DNA of 64,000 bases from an uncultured Pontibacter sp. (GCA_947499125.1 CANMMP010000001.1:248001-312000); one strand, 5' to 3'. Positions 1 to 10,097 are shown, numbered from the stretch's first letter. Made by a program: numbers and translations. The notes: a model not told the origin generated them from the sequence alone.

Positions 1-35
1 ACCATGGATACTTTATAACGGAAATAACTAGAATT

Positions 36-72
36 AAAAAGCCGAAGCTGCATATGGTAGCTTCGGCTTTTT
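36..72. terminator. Bidirectional rho-independent terminator
   Basis: A perfect 14-bp stem (36-49 pairing with 59-72) with a 9-nt loop is flanked by A and T tracts, so it can work in either direction. It lies just past the end of the DUF2062 gene on the minus strand and would also end any plus-strand gene lying left of the window. Confidence 0.8.
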
Positions 73-119
73 TGTTAGTGGCAAATGCCAGTAAAAAGCT
101 TATACCTAAAGTAAGATCT

Positions 120-650
120 TTAGATCGGCCTCTCTATATTATTTAACAGTATACTTTCCTGCGAATGATCAATTGAATTAACGGGCACAATAGGTACAGG
201 CAAAAACTTTTTAAACAGCGGAAGTGCTATAAAGTATAACCCCACCCCGATCGGCATAGAAAGTATAGCCCAGGCCGAAATACCAACCAGGTTAGCTACC
301 CACAATTGACTGATGGCATTTACCCAGTCCGTTTGGAACATAAGTATGATCTCGTCGATAGATAGGCGCAATTCGGACAAGCCAAACCACATGATACCCA
401 GCTTAATAAAAGGCAGCGCCAGCAAGATCTGTAAAGGTTGCACCAGGTAACCTACAAGCACAGTAGCAGCAATATTCAACCGGAAACGGGCAGCAACAGC
501 CGTGCTGATCACAGTTGTAATGCCTAAAGCAGGAATTACGCCAATAACAGTCCCCACGGCAATAGTAGCAGCAAGTTTGGGCGGAGTCATGCCCTGTTTT
601 AAAATATTAAGGATCGGCTGCAGAAGGCGGCGTCTGAAAAATTCTTTCAC
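120..650 (-). CDS. DUF2062 family membrane protein
   Basis: A 176-residue integral membrane protein of the DUF2062 family, whose function is unknown. The N-terminus is basic (MKEFFRRRL), followed by the family-typical stretch TPPKLAATIAVGTVIGVIP and hydrophobic segments at about residues 27-52, 58-80 and 117-145. The start codon is GTG with no ATG close upstream. In other Bacteroidota such proteins often sit beside glycosyltransferases or lipid-acylation genes, but that context is absent here. It is a single gene with a strong terminator downstream. Family assignment is by recognised motif; no biochemical role can be inferred from the sequence. Confidence 0.8.
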   Translation of the reverse strand: MKEFFRRRLLQPILNILKQGMTPPKLAATIAVGTVIGVIPALGITTVISTAVAARFRLNIAATVLVGYLVQPLQILLALPFIKLGIMWFGLSELRLSIDEIILMFQTDWVNAISQLWVANLVGISAWAILSMPIGVGLYFIALPLFKKFLPVPIVPVNSIDHSQESILLNNIERPI

Positions 651-956
651 GGGTAAAAGCCGGGGCTCTCAGTTAAAATGGATGCTATAAAAAAACTGTA
701 ATAGGTTGGCCTGCAGGTTGCGCTATAGTTACAATAGAATAGCTTGCTGCAAAATTACGCTATTAATACGTAGTTCCTGCTAAAGTAACCCCGGTTTTTA
801 ATGTTTGTAACACATTATTTTCTAATGTATTACACTTGGTCCTCTTCTTTAATTTAAAGAGATCAATGGTGTAACAAATAAATTTTGAACTCATGTTAAA
901 CTATAAGACTTAAGTAAAGTCTAAACCCCATCTAAACTATACTCAAGATCTTATAC
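651..956. other. Divergent intergenic region
   Basis: This 306-bp spacer lies between two divergently transcribed genes. I see no ORF or RNA gene. A near-match to the Bacteroidota -7 element (TAAATTTTG, 879-887) lies about 70 bp before the TonB-type receptor and is the likeliest promoter. Confidence 0.4.
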
Positions 957-3737
957 ATGAAGAAGATTTTATTCACGTTGGTAGCATTTTTAACCATCGT
1001 TGGAGCTTATGCGCAAACCGCATCAATTACAGGCGTTATACAAAGCGCCCAGGATAAAATGCCCTTACCGGGTGCCAGCGTTTTACTTGTAAACGAGGCT
1101 AAAGAAAGCACGATCGCTTCTATTACCGACACCGAAGGTAATTTCAGGTTTGAGCGTGTGGCAGCCGGCAACTATACTATAAAAGTAAACTACCTTGGCT
1201 TTAACCCTTTCAGCAGAGCCGTTGTTCTGGAAGGACAGTCAGTTAATTTAGGTGTTCTGACCCTTGAGGAAGCCTCAACTGCTATTGGCGAAGTAGTGGT
1301 AGTAGGCCGTGCACCGCTTGGCGAACAAAAAGGCGATACGGCATCGTTTAACGCCAAAGCTTTCAAAACTGCACCTGATGCGAGCGCTGAAGACCTGGTT
1401 ACCAAAATGCCAGGTATAACCGTACAGGATGGCAAGATTCAGGCACAGGGCGAAGATGTACAGCAGGTAATGATCGATGGCAAACGCTACACCGGCGAAG
1501 ACGTGAATTCAGCTGTCCGAAATATTTCGGCGGATATGATCGAAAGCGTGGAAGTGTTTGATGGCATGAGCGATCGCGCAGCCTTTAGCGGATTTGACGA
1601 TGGCAACCGCGTTAAAACACTGAACTTCCGTACCAAAAAAGACCGTCGTGTTGGTTATATGGGCAAAGTATCGGCAGGTTACGGTACTGATGACCGCTAC
1701 ATGGTGGGTGCCAGCTTAAACTACTTTAACGGCAACCGCCGGGTAACTGTAACAGGCATCACAAACAACATTAATATGTTTGATTTCTCGGTTGGTGAAA
1801 CTCCCGGCGGCGGAATGCGTGGCCGAAGAGGTCGTTTTGGTGGCGGTTCGCCGGATGGTATCACAACCACAAATAACTTCGGCATCAACTTTAACGATAT
1901 GCTGGGCAAGAAAATGGAAGTAAGCGGTAACTATAACTATAGCAACCGCGATAACCTGAACAACCAGTATCGTTTCCGTGATTTCATTAACAGCGAAACC
2001 TCGTACCAGGAGAACAGCACCGACGAAGAAATTGAAGACAGCCACCGCCTGAATCTGCGTTTACAGTATAATATAAACGAGAACAACAGGTTATTGATTA
2101 CACCTAACATCTCTGTTCAGAATACAGATGCGATCACGAATATTGATGCCAACACGTATAACGGCGCAGAAACACTGACACAGTCGCTGACGCGCAACTC
2201 GAGCAATACGCAGAATTTCCGTTTCAATAACAACATTTTATACTCTCACCGCTTTGGGGAAACTGGTCGTATACTTACAACCAACTTCTCTACAAACTAT
2301 AACAGCACAAACGGCGACACTTACCAGCTCGAAAACACGGATAACAACAAGACCCCGGAAGAGTCCATCAACCGTAACCAGTTCATCAACTCCGACCAGG
2401 AATTTATGTCGTGGAGCGGTAACGTGGATTATTCGCAGCGCTTAGGTACGAATTCACGTTTGCAGCTCGAGTACAACATCGGAAACCAGACCAATGACTC
2501 CGACCGCAGAGCATATGACTATAACGAAGCTGATGAAAGCTACAATACTGACCCGAATGCACCGCTAAGCAGCACTTTTAAAAGCGATTACCTGTCGCAG
2601 ACATTTGGGCCAAGCTACCAGTACCGCAGCGATAAGACACAGTTCCAGGCTGATATGCGTTACCAGATCGCTACCATGAAGAGCGACAATACCTATCCGT
2701 TACCTGACAATGTAAACCGTGACTTTAACGCTATACTTCCGTCGTTACGATATGAGTATAAGATTTCTGACTCACGCAACATTAGTATAAACCTGCGCAC
2801 AGGTACTAACGTGCCTTCTATTTCGAACCTGCAGGATGTACTTGATATATCAAGACCATTGCAGCTACGTGTAGGCAACCCGGAACTTGACCAGGATTAT
2901 CAGAACCGTATCAACATCCGTTACCGCAACTTTAACGCTGAAACAAACCGCGTATTCTTTGTAGGTATGTTTGGTACCATCACACAGAACTATGTAGCCA
3001 ACAGCATTTATACCCGCGATATTCCTGCCGAATATACTGAAGGCTACGATCCGCAACCAGGTGCCCGTTTATCACGCCCTGTAAACATGGATGGTTACTG
3101 GAATGTGCGTTCTTTCGTGAACTTTGGTCAGCCGATCAATTTTATCAGCTCAAACTTTAACGTGTTTGGTATGGTTGGTTTCTCTCGTGAACCAGGTATG
3201 CTGGATAACCAGAAGAACTTTGCCAATACAACAAACCTGGGTGGTGGTGTTACCATCAGCAGCAACATTAGCGAGAAGGTTGATTTTACAGTTTCGTCGC
3301 GCTCTAACTATAACATAGTGGAGAATACGTTACTTGCCCAGAACAACAATAACTACTTCAGCCAGAACACCAGCCTGCGTTATAACTGGATACTTTGGAA
3401 AGGCCTTGTATATCGTACGGAGCTAAACCATGTATACAATTCAGGATTATCGGAGGGTGTTGACCCGAGCTATATGCTATGGAACATGAGCCTGGGCAAA
3501 AAGCTGTTTAAAAACCAGCAGGGCGAAATTAGCTTAAGCGTAAACGACCTGCTTGGCCAGAATGTGAGCGTACAGCGTAACATTGCCACCGACTACATTG
3601 AAGATGTACAGTCTACGGTGCTGCAGCGCTTCTTTATGGTTACGTTTACTTATAATCTGCGCAAGTTCCAGAGTGGCTCAGCTCCAGAAGAAAACAACCG
3701 TGGCAACTGGGGCCCGGGTATGAGAAGATCGCATTAA
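957..3737 (+). CDS. TonB-dependent receptor / outer membrane beta-barrel family protein
   Basis: A 926-residue outer-membrane protein. It starts with a signal peptide (MKKILFTLVAFLTIVGAYAQ, cleavage after AYA), followed by a carboxypeptidase-regulatory-like beta-sandwich (about residues 23-105). A plug-like region comes next (about 110-230) with VVVVGRAPLGEQKGDTASF and the TonB-plug-like LVTKMPGI and VMIDGKRY. The rest is a long barrel rich in N, Y and alternating hydrophobics ending in RRSH. A Gly/Arg-rich loop (GGGMRGRRGRFGGG) occurs near residue 285. It resembles the barrel family 3 proteins of Bacteroidota, which have a plug but uncertain substrate. No SusD partner is adjacent, so a glycan-uptake role is not supported. 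Single gene with its own terminator. Confidence 0.85.
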   Translation: MKKILFTLVAFLTIVGAYAQTASITGVIQSAQDKMPLPGASVLLVNEAKESTIASITDTEGNFRFERVAAGNYTIKVNYLGFNPFSRAVVLEGQSVNLGVLTLEEASTAIGEVVVVGRAPLGEQKGDTASFNAKAFKTAPDASAEDLVTKMPGITVQDGKIQAQGEDVQQVMIDGKRYTGEDVNSAVRNISADMIESVEVFDGMSDRAAFSGFDDGNRVKTLNFRTKKDRRVGYMGKVSAGYGTDDRYMVGASLNYFNGNRRVTVTGITNNINMFDFSVGETPGGGMRGRRGRFGGGSPDGITTTNNFGINFNDMLGKKMEVSGNYNYSNRDNLNNQYRFRDFINSETSYQENSTDEEIEDSHRLNLRLQYNINENNRLLITPNISVQNTDAITNIDANTYNGAETLTQSLTRNSSNTQNFRFNNNILYSHRFGETGRILTTNFSTNYNSTNGDTYQLENTDNNKTPEESINRNQFINSDQEFMSWSGNVDYSQRLGTNSRLQLEYNIGNQTNDSDRRAYDYNEADESYNTDPNAPLSSTFKSDYLSQTFGPSYQYRSDKTQFQADMRYQIATMKSDNTYPLPDNVNRDFNAILPSLRYEYKISDSRNISINLRTGTNVPSISNLQDVLDISRPLQLRVGNPELDQDYQNRINIRYRNFNAETNRVFFVGMFGTITQNYVANSIYTRDIPAEYTEGYDPQPGARLSRPVNMDGYWNVRSFVNFGQPINFISSNFNVFGMVGFSREPGMLDNQKNFANTTNLGGGVTISSNISEKVDFTVSSRSNYNIVENTLLAQNNNNYFSQNTSLRYNWILWKGLVYRTELNHVYNSGLSEGVDPSYMLWNMSLGKKLFKNQQGEISLSVNDLLGQNVSVQRNIATDYIEDVQSTVLQRFFMVTFTYNLRKFQSGSAPEENNRGNWGPGMRRSH

Positions 3738-3826
3738 TTAGTGTTTTAGTTTAGATAACAAGAGAACCTGATAGTTTAGCAGGTTTTCCTGTTTTACAGG
3801 AGTATAAATTCCACAATCTGTTAACA

Positions 3827-3863
3827 AAAAAGCTCTGCCACATACATGTTAGCAGAGCTTTTT
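3827..3863. terminator. Bidirectional terminator between convergent genes
   Basis: A 12-bp stem (AAAAAGCTCTGC pairing with GCAGAGCTTTTT) with a 13-nt loop is flanked by A and T runs. It sits between the convergent TonB-type receptor and DMT transporter genes and can serve both. Confidence 0.8.
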
Positions 3864-3884
3864 GTTTTTATACAATAACAATTT

Positions 3885-4850
3885 TTATAGTTTAGTAACT
3901 GAGCTAAGAACTTTCTTTTTAGCTGGTATACTATAAAGTATAAGCCCGCCCATGATCAGGAGCATCCCCATATTCCCCATCAGGTTTGGCCAGGCAATAC
4001 CAAGCAATAACACCTCCCCAACTACAGTAGCTATAATTTCTACAGACTGGGTGGCTTCTACGGCAGCCAGTGCGGCCCCATCGGTGCGAGCCAGGTGGGT
4101 AGCTTTAAAGAACAGTATCGTACCTACAACTCCGGAGCATACCGCCATTACAAGGATTGCCGTCAACTGCACCTCCCCTGGTAAGCCTGCCTCACTATAC
4201 CCGAATATCATCAACAGGAAAAGTGCTGGCAAGCTACCTATAGCTGTGCCTGCTACACGTTGCATCGCATTCAGGTTATAGTTATGGTCCTCTACAAAAA
4301 GCAGTAATTTGCGGTTAGCCAATGGCCAGATAATAGCAGCAGCCAACACAAGCATAATACACCCGAGTAATTGTATTTCGGTATAAGATCCGTTTCGTTG
4401 GCTCCACTGCATCAAGGCAATTCCAGCCAATATCAACACTGATAATAAGAGCGCCCTCACCGGTATCTTTGCACGGCCGTCTTTATAAAGGAAGGGTGCA
4501 AGCAAAATGCCGGCAACTATAGTAAACTGAAAAACACCGGCTATCAGCCAGCCTGGCCCAAGCGAAGCAGCTGCCGTGAGCAACACATACACCAAGCCAA
4601 ACCAGGTACTACCCCAGAAAATCCATACTTTAGGCTGCTTCTTCAGGATGTGCAGCAATGGCTTAAGCTGGTTCTTAACGTATAATATTACGAGCAGAAT
4701 GATAAGCAGAAAGAAAGTGCGCAAGGCTACTGTCCAGGCCCAATGCCCATCTCCCGCCGATATAAAACTGTTTAACACGTAAGTAGAGCTAAAGAAAGCA
4801 GACGCTACTACCCCTATTCCTATCGCTTTTAAATGTTGAGTTGTTTCCAT
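3885..4850 (-). CDS. EamA/DMT-superfamily transporter
   Basis: A polytopic membrane protein of about 321 residues with roughly ten hydrophobic helices. The two EamA-like halves include the typical FKATHLARTDGAALAAVEATQ and GEVLLLG segments in the second half. The family exports metabolites such as amino acids; the substrate is unknown here. I place the start at 4850 (METTQHLKAIG) rather than at the upstream in-frame start at 4895, because a -7-like TAATTTTG lies between them and the 15 extra residues look non-membrane and unconserved. It lies directly downstream of an AraC regulator on the same strand, so that protein probably controls this exporter. Confidence 0.82.
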   Translation of the reverse strand: METTQHLKAIGIGVVASAFFSSTYVLNSFISAGDGHWAWTVALRTFFLLIILLVILYVKNQLKPLLHILKKQPKVWIFWGSTWFGLVYVLLTAAASLGPGWLIAGVFQFTIVAGILLAPFLYKDGRAKIPVRALLLSVLILAGIALMQWSQRNGSYTEIQLLGCIMLVLAAAIIWPLANRKLLLFVEDHNYNLNAMQRVAGTAIGSLPALFLLMIFGYSEAGLPGEVQLTAILVMAVCSGVVGTILFFKATHLARTDGAALAAVEATQSVEIIATVVGEVLLLGIAWPNLMGNMGMLLIMGGLILYSIPAKKKVLSSVTKL

Positions 4851-4870
4851 AGCTGTAAATTTTAGTAAGG

Positions 4871-4878
4871 CAAAATTA
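4871..4878 (-). promoter_or_regulatory. Candidate -7 promoter element (TAATTTTG)
   Basis: This matches the Bacteroidota -7 consensus TAnnTTTG and lies 21 bp upstream of the preferred start codon at 4850. No convincing -33 element was identified. Confidence 0.4.
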
Positions 4879-4907
4879 CAGCCGGATAAACCCAAACCTA
4901 TGGCACA

Positions 4908-5780
4908 TTAAGCGTCCGGTATGGTACTTTCGGAACCACTTGTTCTGAAATGCAGAGGAGTTACGCGCTCCCACCTCTTAAAAAAGCGTACAAAATAGGA
5001 CACATCGTCGAAGCCCAGCTGGTAGGCGATCTCTTTTACAGATAAGCTGGTAAAGTGTAAAAGTCGTTTACTTTCGAGCAGGAGGCGGGCATTCTGCATG
5101 TCGGCCACGGTTGTGTGCAGGTACTGCCGACACAGGTTGTTCAGGTGTTTAGGCGTGATGTCCAAAGCATCGGCATAAAACGAGATCGGTTTATGGTTAA
5201 GGAAATTGTCTTCGATCAGGCTGCTGAGTTTAAACAGACGTTCGCTGTGCCGCGCCGGTGTCAGTTTCGATATCTCGATACGGCATTCGCGCAGCAGGTA
5301 ATTTAAAAGTATAAACAGGTACCGCGAAAGTATAGCATGGCTGGGCGCAGGTTGCTTCAATTCTAAAGCGATGAGATGGGTAAGCTGCAAACACAAATCC
5401 TGCAAGTCTTCATTCAGGTCGAGGTAGGGATGCTGGTATACTGCCCCGAAAAGTATAAGTGCATCGTGAGCGGTTATACCTGTGGTCTGTAAAAAGGATT
5501 CTGAAAAGAACAATAAAACCCCACGCTCCTGAAGTGAGTGACGCTGGTGAGCCTGCCCCGGACCAATGAGAAAAAGTCTACCATCTACCAGTTCGTAGCG
5601 TTTAAAATCGATCAGATGATTGCCGCCCTTGGTTTCTTTTACGAATACAAGCTGGTAGGCATCGTGGCGGTGAGGTATTTCGGAAATGTCGCTTACAAAA
5701 GCCTCGAGCGGCATAACAGCGATATCGCGCTCAAAAAGCAAGCCCTGGGTAGGTAAAGTATGTGGCGTTTGACTTTTCAT
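4908..5780 (-). CDS. AraC-family transcriptional regulator
   Basis: A 290-residue cytoplasmic regulator. The N-terminal half (about 20-100) is a cupin-like sensor containing IPHRHDAYQLVFV and IGPGQAHQ. The C-terminal half (about 185-282) carries two helix-turn-helix motifs: FYADALDITPKHLNNLCRQY and the second, highly typical VKEIAYQLGFDDVSYFVRFF. Length and architecture are normal for one-component AraC activators. It is followed on the same strand after about 57 bp by the DMT transporter, suggesting ligand-responsive control of that exporter. The ligand is unknown. Confidence 0.9.
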   Translation of the reverse strand: MKSQTPHTLPTQGLLFERDIAVMPLEAFVSDISEIPHRHDAYQLVFVKETKGGNHLIDFKRYELVDGRLFLIGPGQAHQRHSLQERGVLLFFSESFLQTTGITAHDALILFGAVYQHPYLDLNEDLQDLCLQLTHLIALELKQPAPSHAILSRYLFILLNYLLRECRIEISKLTPARHSERLFKLSSLIEDNFLNHKPISFYADALDITPKHLNNLCRQYLHTTVADMQNARLLLESKRLLHFTSLSVKEIAYQLGFDDVSYFVRFFKRWERVTPLHFRTSGSESTIPDA

Positions 5781-5864
5781 GTAAGCCTGATCAAAAGATC
5801 AAAGTAAGTATAACTGACCAGATTTAGTTGCATACGGTATTATAAACTATAGAAGATAAAACAA

Positions 5865-5897
5865 AAAGCCCCGCCTTTTATAAAAGGCAGGGCTCTT
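5865..5897 (-). terminator. Terminator of the DUF5694 gene
   Basis: A near-perfect hairpin (AGCCCCGCCTTTT pairing with AAAAGGCAGGGCT) is followed on the minus strand by a T-rich stretch. It lies just downstream of the stop codon at 5915. Confidence 0.75.
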
Positions 5898-5914
5898 TGC
5901 AGCTATTTTTATAG

Positions 5915-7012
5915 TTATGGCAGGTCGTTATAGTTTATCACTTTCACATCAGGCATTTTGGCAAAAATTTCCTCCATACCTTTGCGGTGCGATGCCCCTA
6001 CTCCTACTATAACTTTGGTTGCGCCTTTCTCTTTTGCCTGCCGCACAATGTTGTCACAAATTCCCTGGTTTCGTTTTTCCCATAGGTCCAGCATCACTTC
6101 TATTTCAGCTTTCGGGTAACCGGGCTCGTTAAAGAACACCGGGCCTCCTAAAAAATTCACGACTTCATCCAGCTCCGCATAAAGGTCAGAGTTAAGGAAG
6201 TTATAGCTCGTATAATCCACCCCCTTCATGCGGGCGTTTGCAGCAGCATAATAGGTTTTCATAGCTTTGGCAGCCAACCCGGCATCAGAAGTAGAATCAA
6301 TTGCGGCCTCTTCGTTCATCTTTTTAATGGCAGCTTGTGCTTTCTTGCCAGCTTCGTTCCAGTCAGCTTCATACTTCTGGCAATCGGCAGCATAAATTCT
6401 ATCGTGGCCAAGCTCATAAATCAACGGGAAATAGATACGCTGGTATTCGCTGCTCTTCCGGATCAGGCCCACTTTACGAAGCGAGTCTGTGCCACCAAAT
6501 AATTTATCGAAATATGCCTGTTCTTTTTGTTCAAACTTATCCTGCATGTGCTGCTCTAACACATAAAACTGGTATTCCGCATTTCCGCGGTCGTGGTTTA
6601 AGTATAAGCTGCGGGCCAGTTCCATGCGCGTTTTATGGAGGTAAGCAAACTTGTTAAGCGATCTGTAAGCCTTTTCAGTTTGTGTTACTTTCTTATCGGC
6701 TTTCACGTCCCTGGCTCTCAGGTAAGCCATGCGCTTGTTTATACCTTTAGCGGTTAAATGACCTGCTGCTATCGATGCCTTCTGATCTTCAGGGGACAGA
6801 TATTCCCCGAAAACCATGTCCGGATTATAGTTCTTCAGCTTGTCAATAATAGGCCTGTAAAAGTCGTCGGTGCCACCATTGCCATGCGCCGAACCAACTA
6901 TAACGATCTCGATCTGGTTCTGTGCTTTCAGAGTTTCAAGTCCACCAAAAAGCAAGGCAAAAACTAACAATAGTTTTGACACCCTGAATTGTCGGTACAA
7001 GGTTGTTCTCAT
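5915..7012 (-). CDS. DUF5694 family secreted/periplasmic protein
   Basis: A 365-residue exported protein. The N-terminus has a signal peptide (LLLVFALLFGGLETLKAQ). The mature protein starts with EIVIVGSAHGNGG and continues with DMVFGEYL, and ends with KVIVGVGASHRKGM plus a short beta strand. These glycine- and histidine-containing strands resemble the TraB/PrgY-like fold often proposed for DUF5694. The function of the family is not established. It is monocistronic, with a strong terminator after it. Confidence 0.7.
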   Translation of the reverse strand: MRTTLYRQFRVSKLLLVFALLFGGLETLKAQNQIEIVIVGSAHGNGGTDDFYRPIIDKLKNYNPDMVFGEYLSPEDQKASIAAGHLTAKGINKRMAYLRARDVKADKKVTQTEKAYRSLNKFAYLHKTRMELARSLYLNHDRGNAEYQFYVLEQHMQDKFEQKEQAYFDKLFGGTDSLRKVGLIRKSSEYQRIYFPLIYELGHDRIYAADCQKYEADWNEAGKKAQAAIKKMNEEAAIDSTSDAGLAAKAMKTYYAAANARMKGVDYTSYNFLNSDLYAELDEVVNFLGGPVFFNEPGYPKAEIEVMLDLWEKRNQGICDNIVRQAKEKGATKVIVGVGASHRKGMEEIFAKMPDVKVINYNDLP

Positions 7013-7219
7013 GTTCAGTTTAATTGTTTAAGTATAGTTTTCGGGTTATAATTATAAAGCTTATAAATATAGCGTATTGTTGATATTAAACTATAGCTTC
7101 CACTTATATTAATTCTGCTATCAAAAGAAACAACTATTGAGGCCACAACTATAAAATAAAGGCCACAGCCATTTGTGAGGCATGTTTAACCCGGAATAGC
7201 TAAAGCAAGTATAGGTTCG

Positions 7220-7227
7220 TACCTTTG
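7220..7227 (+). promoter_or_regulatory. Candidate -7 promoter element (TACCTTTG)
   Basis: An exact TAnnTTTG match lies 17 bp before the RNA-helicase start codon at 7245. The same sequence precedes the second DEAD-box helicase in this window (51717-51724). Confidence 0.5.
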
Positions 7228-7244
7228 CAGCTTATACTTATACT

Positions 7245-8627
7245 ATGGCCACCACTTTCCAGGATCTGAAACTGAACAACACGATTCTGCAAAATCTGCA
7301 GGAATTAAACTATAACACTCCTACTCCTATTCAGCTCAGCGCTATTCCGTTGTTACTGAATGGACAGGATGTGGCAGCACAGGCTGAAACGGGAAGTGGT
7401 AAAACAGCAGCCTTTGGTCTGCCAATAATTCAGCAGGTTAACCCGGAGCAGCAACAGATACAGGCCCTGATACTGGTGCCAACACGCGAGCTTGCTTTAC
7501 AGGTGCGACAGGAATTGAAACAATACGCTAAAAATATCCCGAACCTAAAGATCAGCGCCTTTTATGGTGGTCATTCTTTTTCACAGGAACGCGCGTCGCT
7601 GGCCCATCCGCCTCAAATAGCAGTAGCTACTCCCGGTCGCTTAACCGATCACCTTTTCCGGAAAACACTTGACTTAAGTACCGTAAAACAATTGGTGCTG
7701 GATGAAGCAGATAAGTTACTGGAAATGGGCTTTGAAGAAGAGATTGACCAGATAATGGAAGCTATACCAGCAAAACGACAGGCTATACTTTTCTCTGCCA
7801 CCATGCCACAGGATGTGCAGGACCTGATCAAAGAGTCGTTAAAGAACCCGCAGTTTGTAAAGGCATCCGCCAACGCCATCCCCGACCAATTGCAACTGAT
7901 AGGCATTAAAGTTGAGCAGTCGCAGAAACAGGATGTTGTTGTGAACCTTATCAGAACTATAAAAACCGGTGGTACTGTTGTTTTTTGCAATACGCGCGCC
8001 GCAGCCGATGAACTGGCTCATACACTTAAAGCCGAAGGCGTTGCTGCCCGACCACTGCATGGCGGCATGGAGCAACCTGATCGCGATAAGATGATGACGC
8101 TTTTTCGTAACGGAACGACACAAGTGTTGGTAGCAACCGACCTGGCTGCCCGCGGACTGGATATTGCTTTGCTGCAAACTATAGTTCATTATGAATTGCC
8201 TGATGATGTAGCCGCTTACCAGCACCGCAGCGGCCGAACAGGCCGTGCCGGTAAAAAAGGCACGGTTTATACCTTAGCCACCCAACGCGACGAACGAAAG
8301 CTGCGCGACTGGGACCAGGTACGCATGGACAACTGGCTGAAAGCAGATGACCTGCTGAAAAACTCTAAAGCCTCTGCTGTCGCTCAAAACTCTGCTTTTG
8401 CAACTATAACTATAAATGCCGGCCGAAAAGACAAAATAAGTCCACGCGATATAGTAGGTGCCATTATAGCCGAAACCGGATTAACCTCTGCTGAGATCGG
8501 GAAAATTGAGGTACAGGACCGGGCCAGCTTTGTTGCTGTTCCGGAAGAGCAGGCGCAAACTATAGCCGAAAAGCTTAATAACGGAAAGATAAAAGGCCGT
8601 AAATTCAGAGTGCACCTGGTAAAATAA
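7245..8627 (+). CDS. DEAD-box ATP-dependent RNA helicase, DbpA-like
   Basis: A 460-residue helicase with the Q motif near the N-terminus (TPTPIQ), Walker A AETGSGKT (about 46-53), PTRELALQ, TPGR, DEAD (about 153), SAT, and the C-terminal motifs ATDLAARGLD and HRSGRTGRAG. Residues from about 385 to the end (ATITINAGRKDKISPRDIVG to FRVHLVK) match the DbpA RNA-binding domain that recognises 23S rRNA hairpin 92. A role in large-subunit ribosome assembly is therefore likely. All catalytic motifs are intact. The reading frame contains six ACTATA hexamers (see findings). Confidence 0.9.
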   Translation: MATTFQDLKLNNTILQNLQELNYNTPTPIQLSAIPLLLNGQDVAAQAETGSGKTAAFGLPIIQQVNPEQQQIQALILVPTRELALQVRQELKQYAKNIPNLKISAFYGGHSFSQERASLAHPPQIAVATPGRLTDHLFRKTLDLSTVKQLVLDEADKLLEMGFEEEIDQIMEAIPAKRQAILFSATMPQDVQDLIKESLKNPQFVKASANAIPDQLQLIGIKVEQSQKQDVVVNLIRTIKTGGTVVFCNTRAAADELAHTLKAEGVAARPLHGGMEQPDRDKMMTLFRNGTTQVLVATDLAARGLDIALLQTIVHYELPDDVAAYQHRSGRTGRAGKKGTVYTLATQRDERKLRDWDQVRMDNWLKADDLLKNSKASAVAQNSAFATITINAGRKDKISPRDIVGAIIAETGLTSAEIGKIEVQDRASFVAVPEEQAQTIAEKLNNGKIKGRKFRVHLVK

Positions 8628-8730
8628 CCTTATAGCTATAGTTTTCATTTCCAGCCAAATACTTACAAATAGCTAATTTCCTTAGCAAATACTTAGTGTA
8701 AAATGCTAAAAAAGTTTACCTTTACCTTCT

Positions 8731-10062
8731 ATGGAGATTATAGTTGGCATAGCTGCTTTTTTGGCGGGACTTATAGTTGCTTACCTTTTATTAAGAGGGA
8801 AACAAGCGGCATTACAGCAAAGTATAAACCAGTCAGAAATTGCGCAGGTCGTACTCGAAAGCCAGGCAAAACAGAAGACTGAGGAAGCGGAACAACTAAA
8901 AGCTCAGTTGCGTGAGAACCAGACGGAGATATTGGAACTGACCAATGCCCTCACTAAAGCCGAAACCGACTACGACTACCTGAACAAGCGCCTGCAGGAT
9001 CAGAATACCGAACTGGAGCAACTCCGCGAAAAATTCCTGCAACAGTTTACCAGCATCTCGAACCAGGTACTGATGAACAATGCGGAACACTTCAAAAAAG
9101 CCTCCGCCGAAAACCTGGAGCAGATCCTGTCACCGTTAAAAGAGCGCATTAAAGAGTTTGAAGCCAAGGTGGATGCTACCTACGAAAAATCGCTGAAAGA
9201 AAGTGTTTCCTTAAAAGAACAGATAACACAACTGGCATCACTTAACCAGCAAATGAGCCAGGATGCCCTTAATCTGACCAAAGCGCTAAAAGGCGAAAGT
9301 AAAACGCAGGGAAACTGGGGCGAATATCTCCTGGAAAGTCTGCTGGAAAAATCCGGTTTGCGCAAAGGTGTGCATTACGAACGCGAGGAAGTTCGACAGA
9401 ACGACGAAAGTAAAGTATACCGCCCTGATGTGATCATCCGGCTTCCCGAAAACAAACACCTTATCATTGACTCCAAGCTATCCCTTGTAGCTTACGAAGC
9501 TTATTGCAGTTGCGAAGACGATGCTCAGTTGGAGACTTACTTACGTAGCCACATCAATTCCATCCGGACGCATTACCGGGACCTGAGCGGTAAAAATTAT
9601 CATCGGTTAAGCGGCATCAACTCTCCTGATTTCGTGATGATGTACATCCCGATAGAACCTGCCTTTAACTTGGCCCTGCAAAACGATCACGACCTGTTTA
9701 CAGATGCTTTTGACAAGAATATCGTACTGGTAACAACATCTACCTTGCTTGCCACATTACGCACAGTGGCAGGCGTGTGGCGCCAGGAAGACCAGAAACG
9801 AAACGTAATAAAGATAGCCGAGGAAAGCGGCAAACTATACGATAAATTTGTTGGTTTTGTAGACGACTTGAAAACGATAGGCAGGCACATAGAGCAAAGT
9901 CAGTCGGCTTATAGTTTAGCTATGAACAAACTGACTGATGGCCGGGGCAACCTGATACGCCGCGTTGAGATATTGAAAGAACTGGGTGCCCGAACCAGCA
10001 AAACCTTAGATGAAAGCCTGCTACTGGAGGCAAAGGTAACAGAAGAAGACCAGGACCTGTAA
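8731..10062 (+). CDS. rmuC: DNA recombination protein RmuC
   Basis: A 443-residue protein with one N-terminal membrane helix (EIIVGIAAFLAGLIVAYLLL), a coiled coil (about 30-190), then the RmuC nuclease-like domain. The domain contains GNWGEYLLESLLEKSGL, YRPDVIIRLPENKHLIIDSK and VMMYIPIEPAF. E. coli RmuC limits inversions at short inverted repeats and is predicted to be a restriction-like nuclease. Length is typical. It is spaced about 100 bp from the upstream helicase and 35 bp from the downstream lipoprotein gene. An imperfect -7 (TACCTTTA) sits just before the start. Confidence 0.9.
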   Translation: MEIIVGIAAFLAGLIVAYLLLRGKQAALQQSINQSEIAQVVLESQAKQKTEEAEQLKAQLRENQTEILELTNALTKAETDYDYLNKRLQDQNTELEQLREKFLQQFTSISNQVLMNNAEHFKKASAENLEQILSPLKERIKEFEAKVDATYEKSLKESVSLKEQITQLASLNQQMSQDALNLTKALKGESKTQGNWGEYLLESLLEKSGLRKGVHYEREEVRQNDESKVYRPDVIIRLPENKHLIIDSKLSLVAYEAYCSCEDDAQLETYLRSHINSIRTHYRDLSGKNYHRLSGINSPDFVMMYIPIEPAFNLALQNDHDLFTDAFDKNIVLVTTSTLLATLRTVAGVWRQEDQKRNVIKIAEESGKLYDKFVGFVDDLKTIGRHIEQSQSAYSLAMNKLTDGRGNLIRRVEILKELGARTSKTLDESLLLEAKVTEEDQDL

Positions 10063-10097
10063 GTATAAACTCATTAAATGATACTAACTATAGCTCT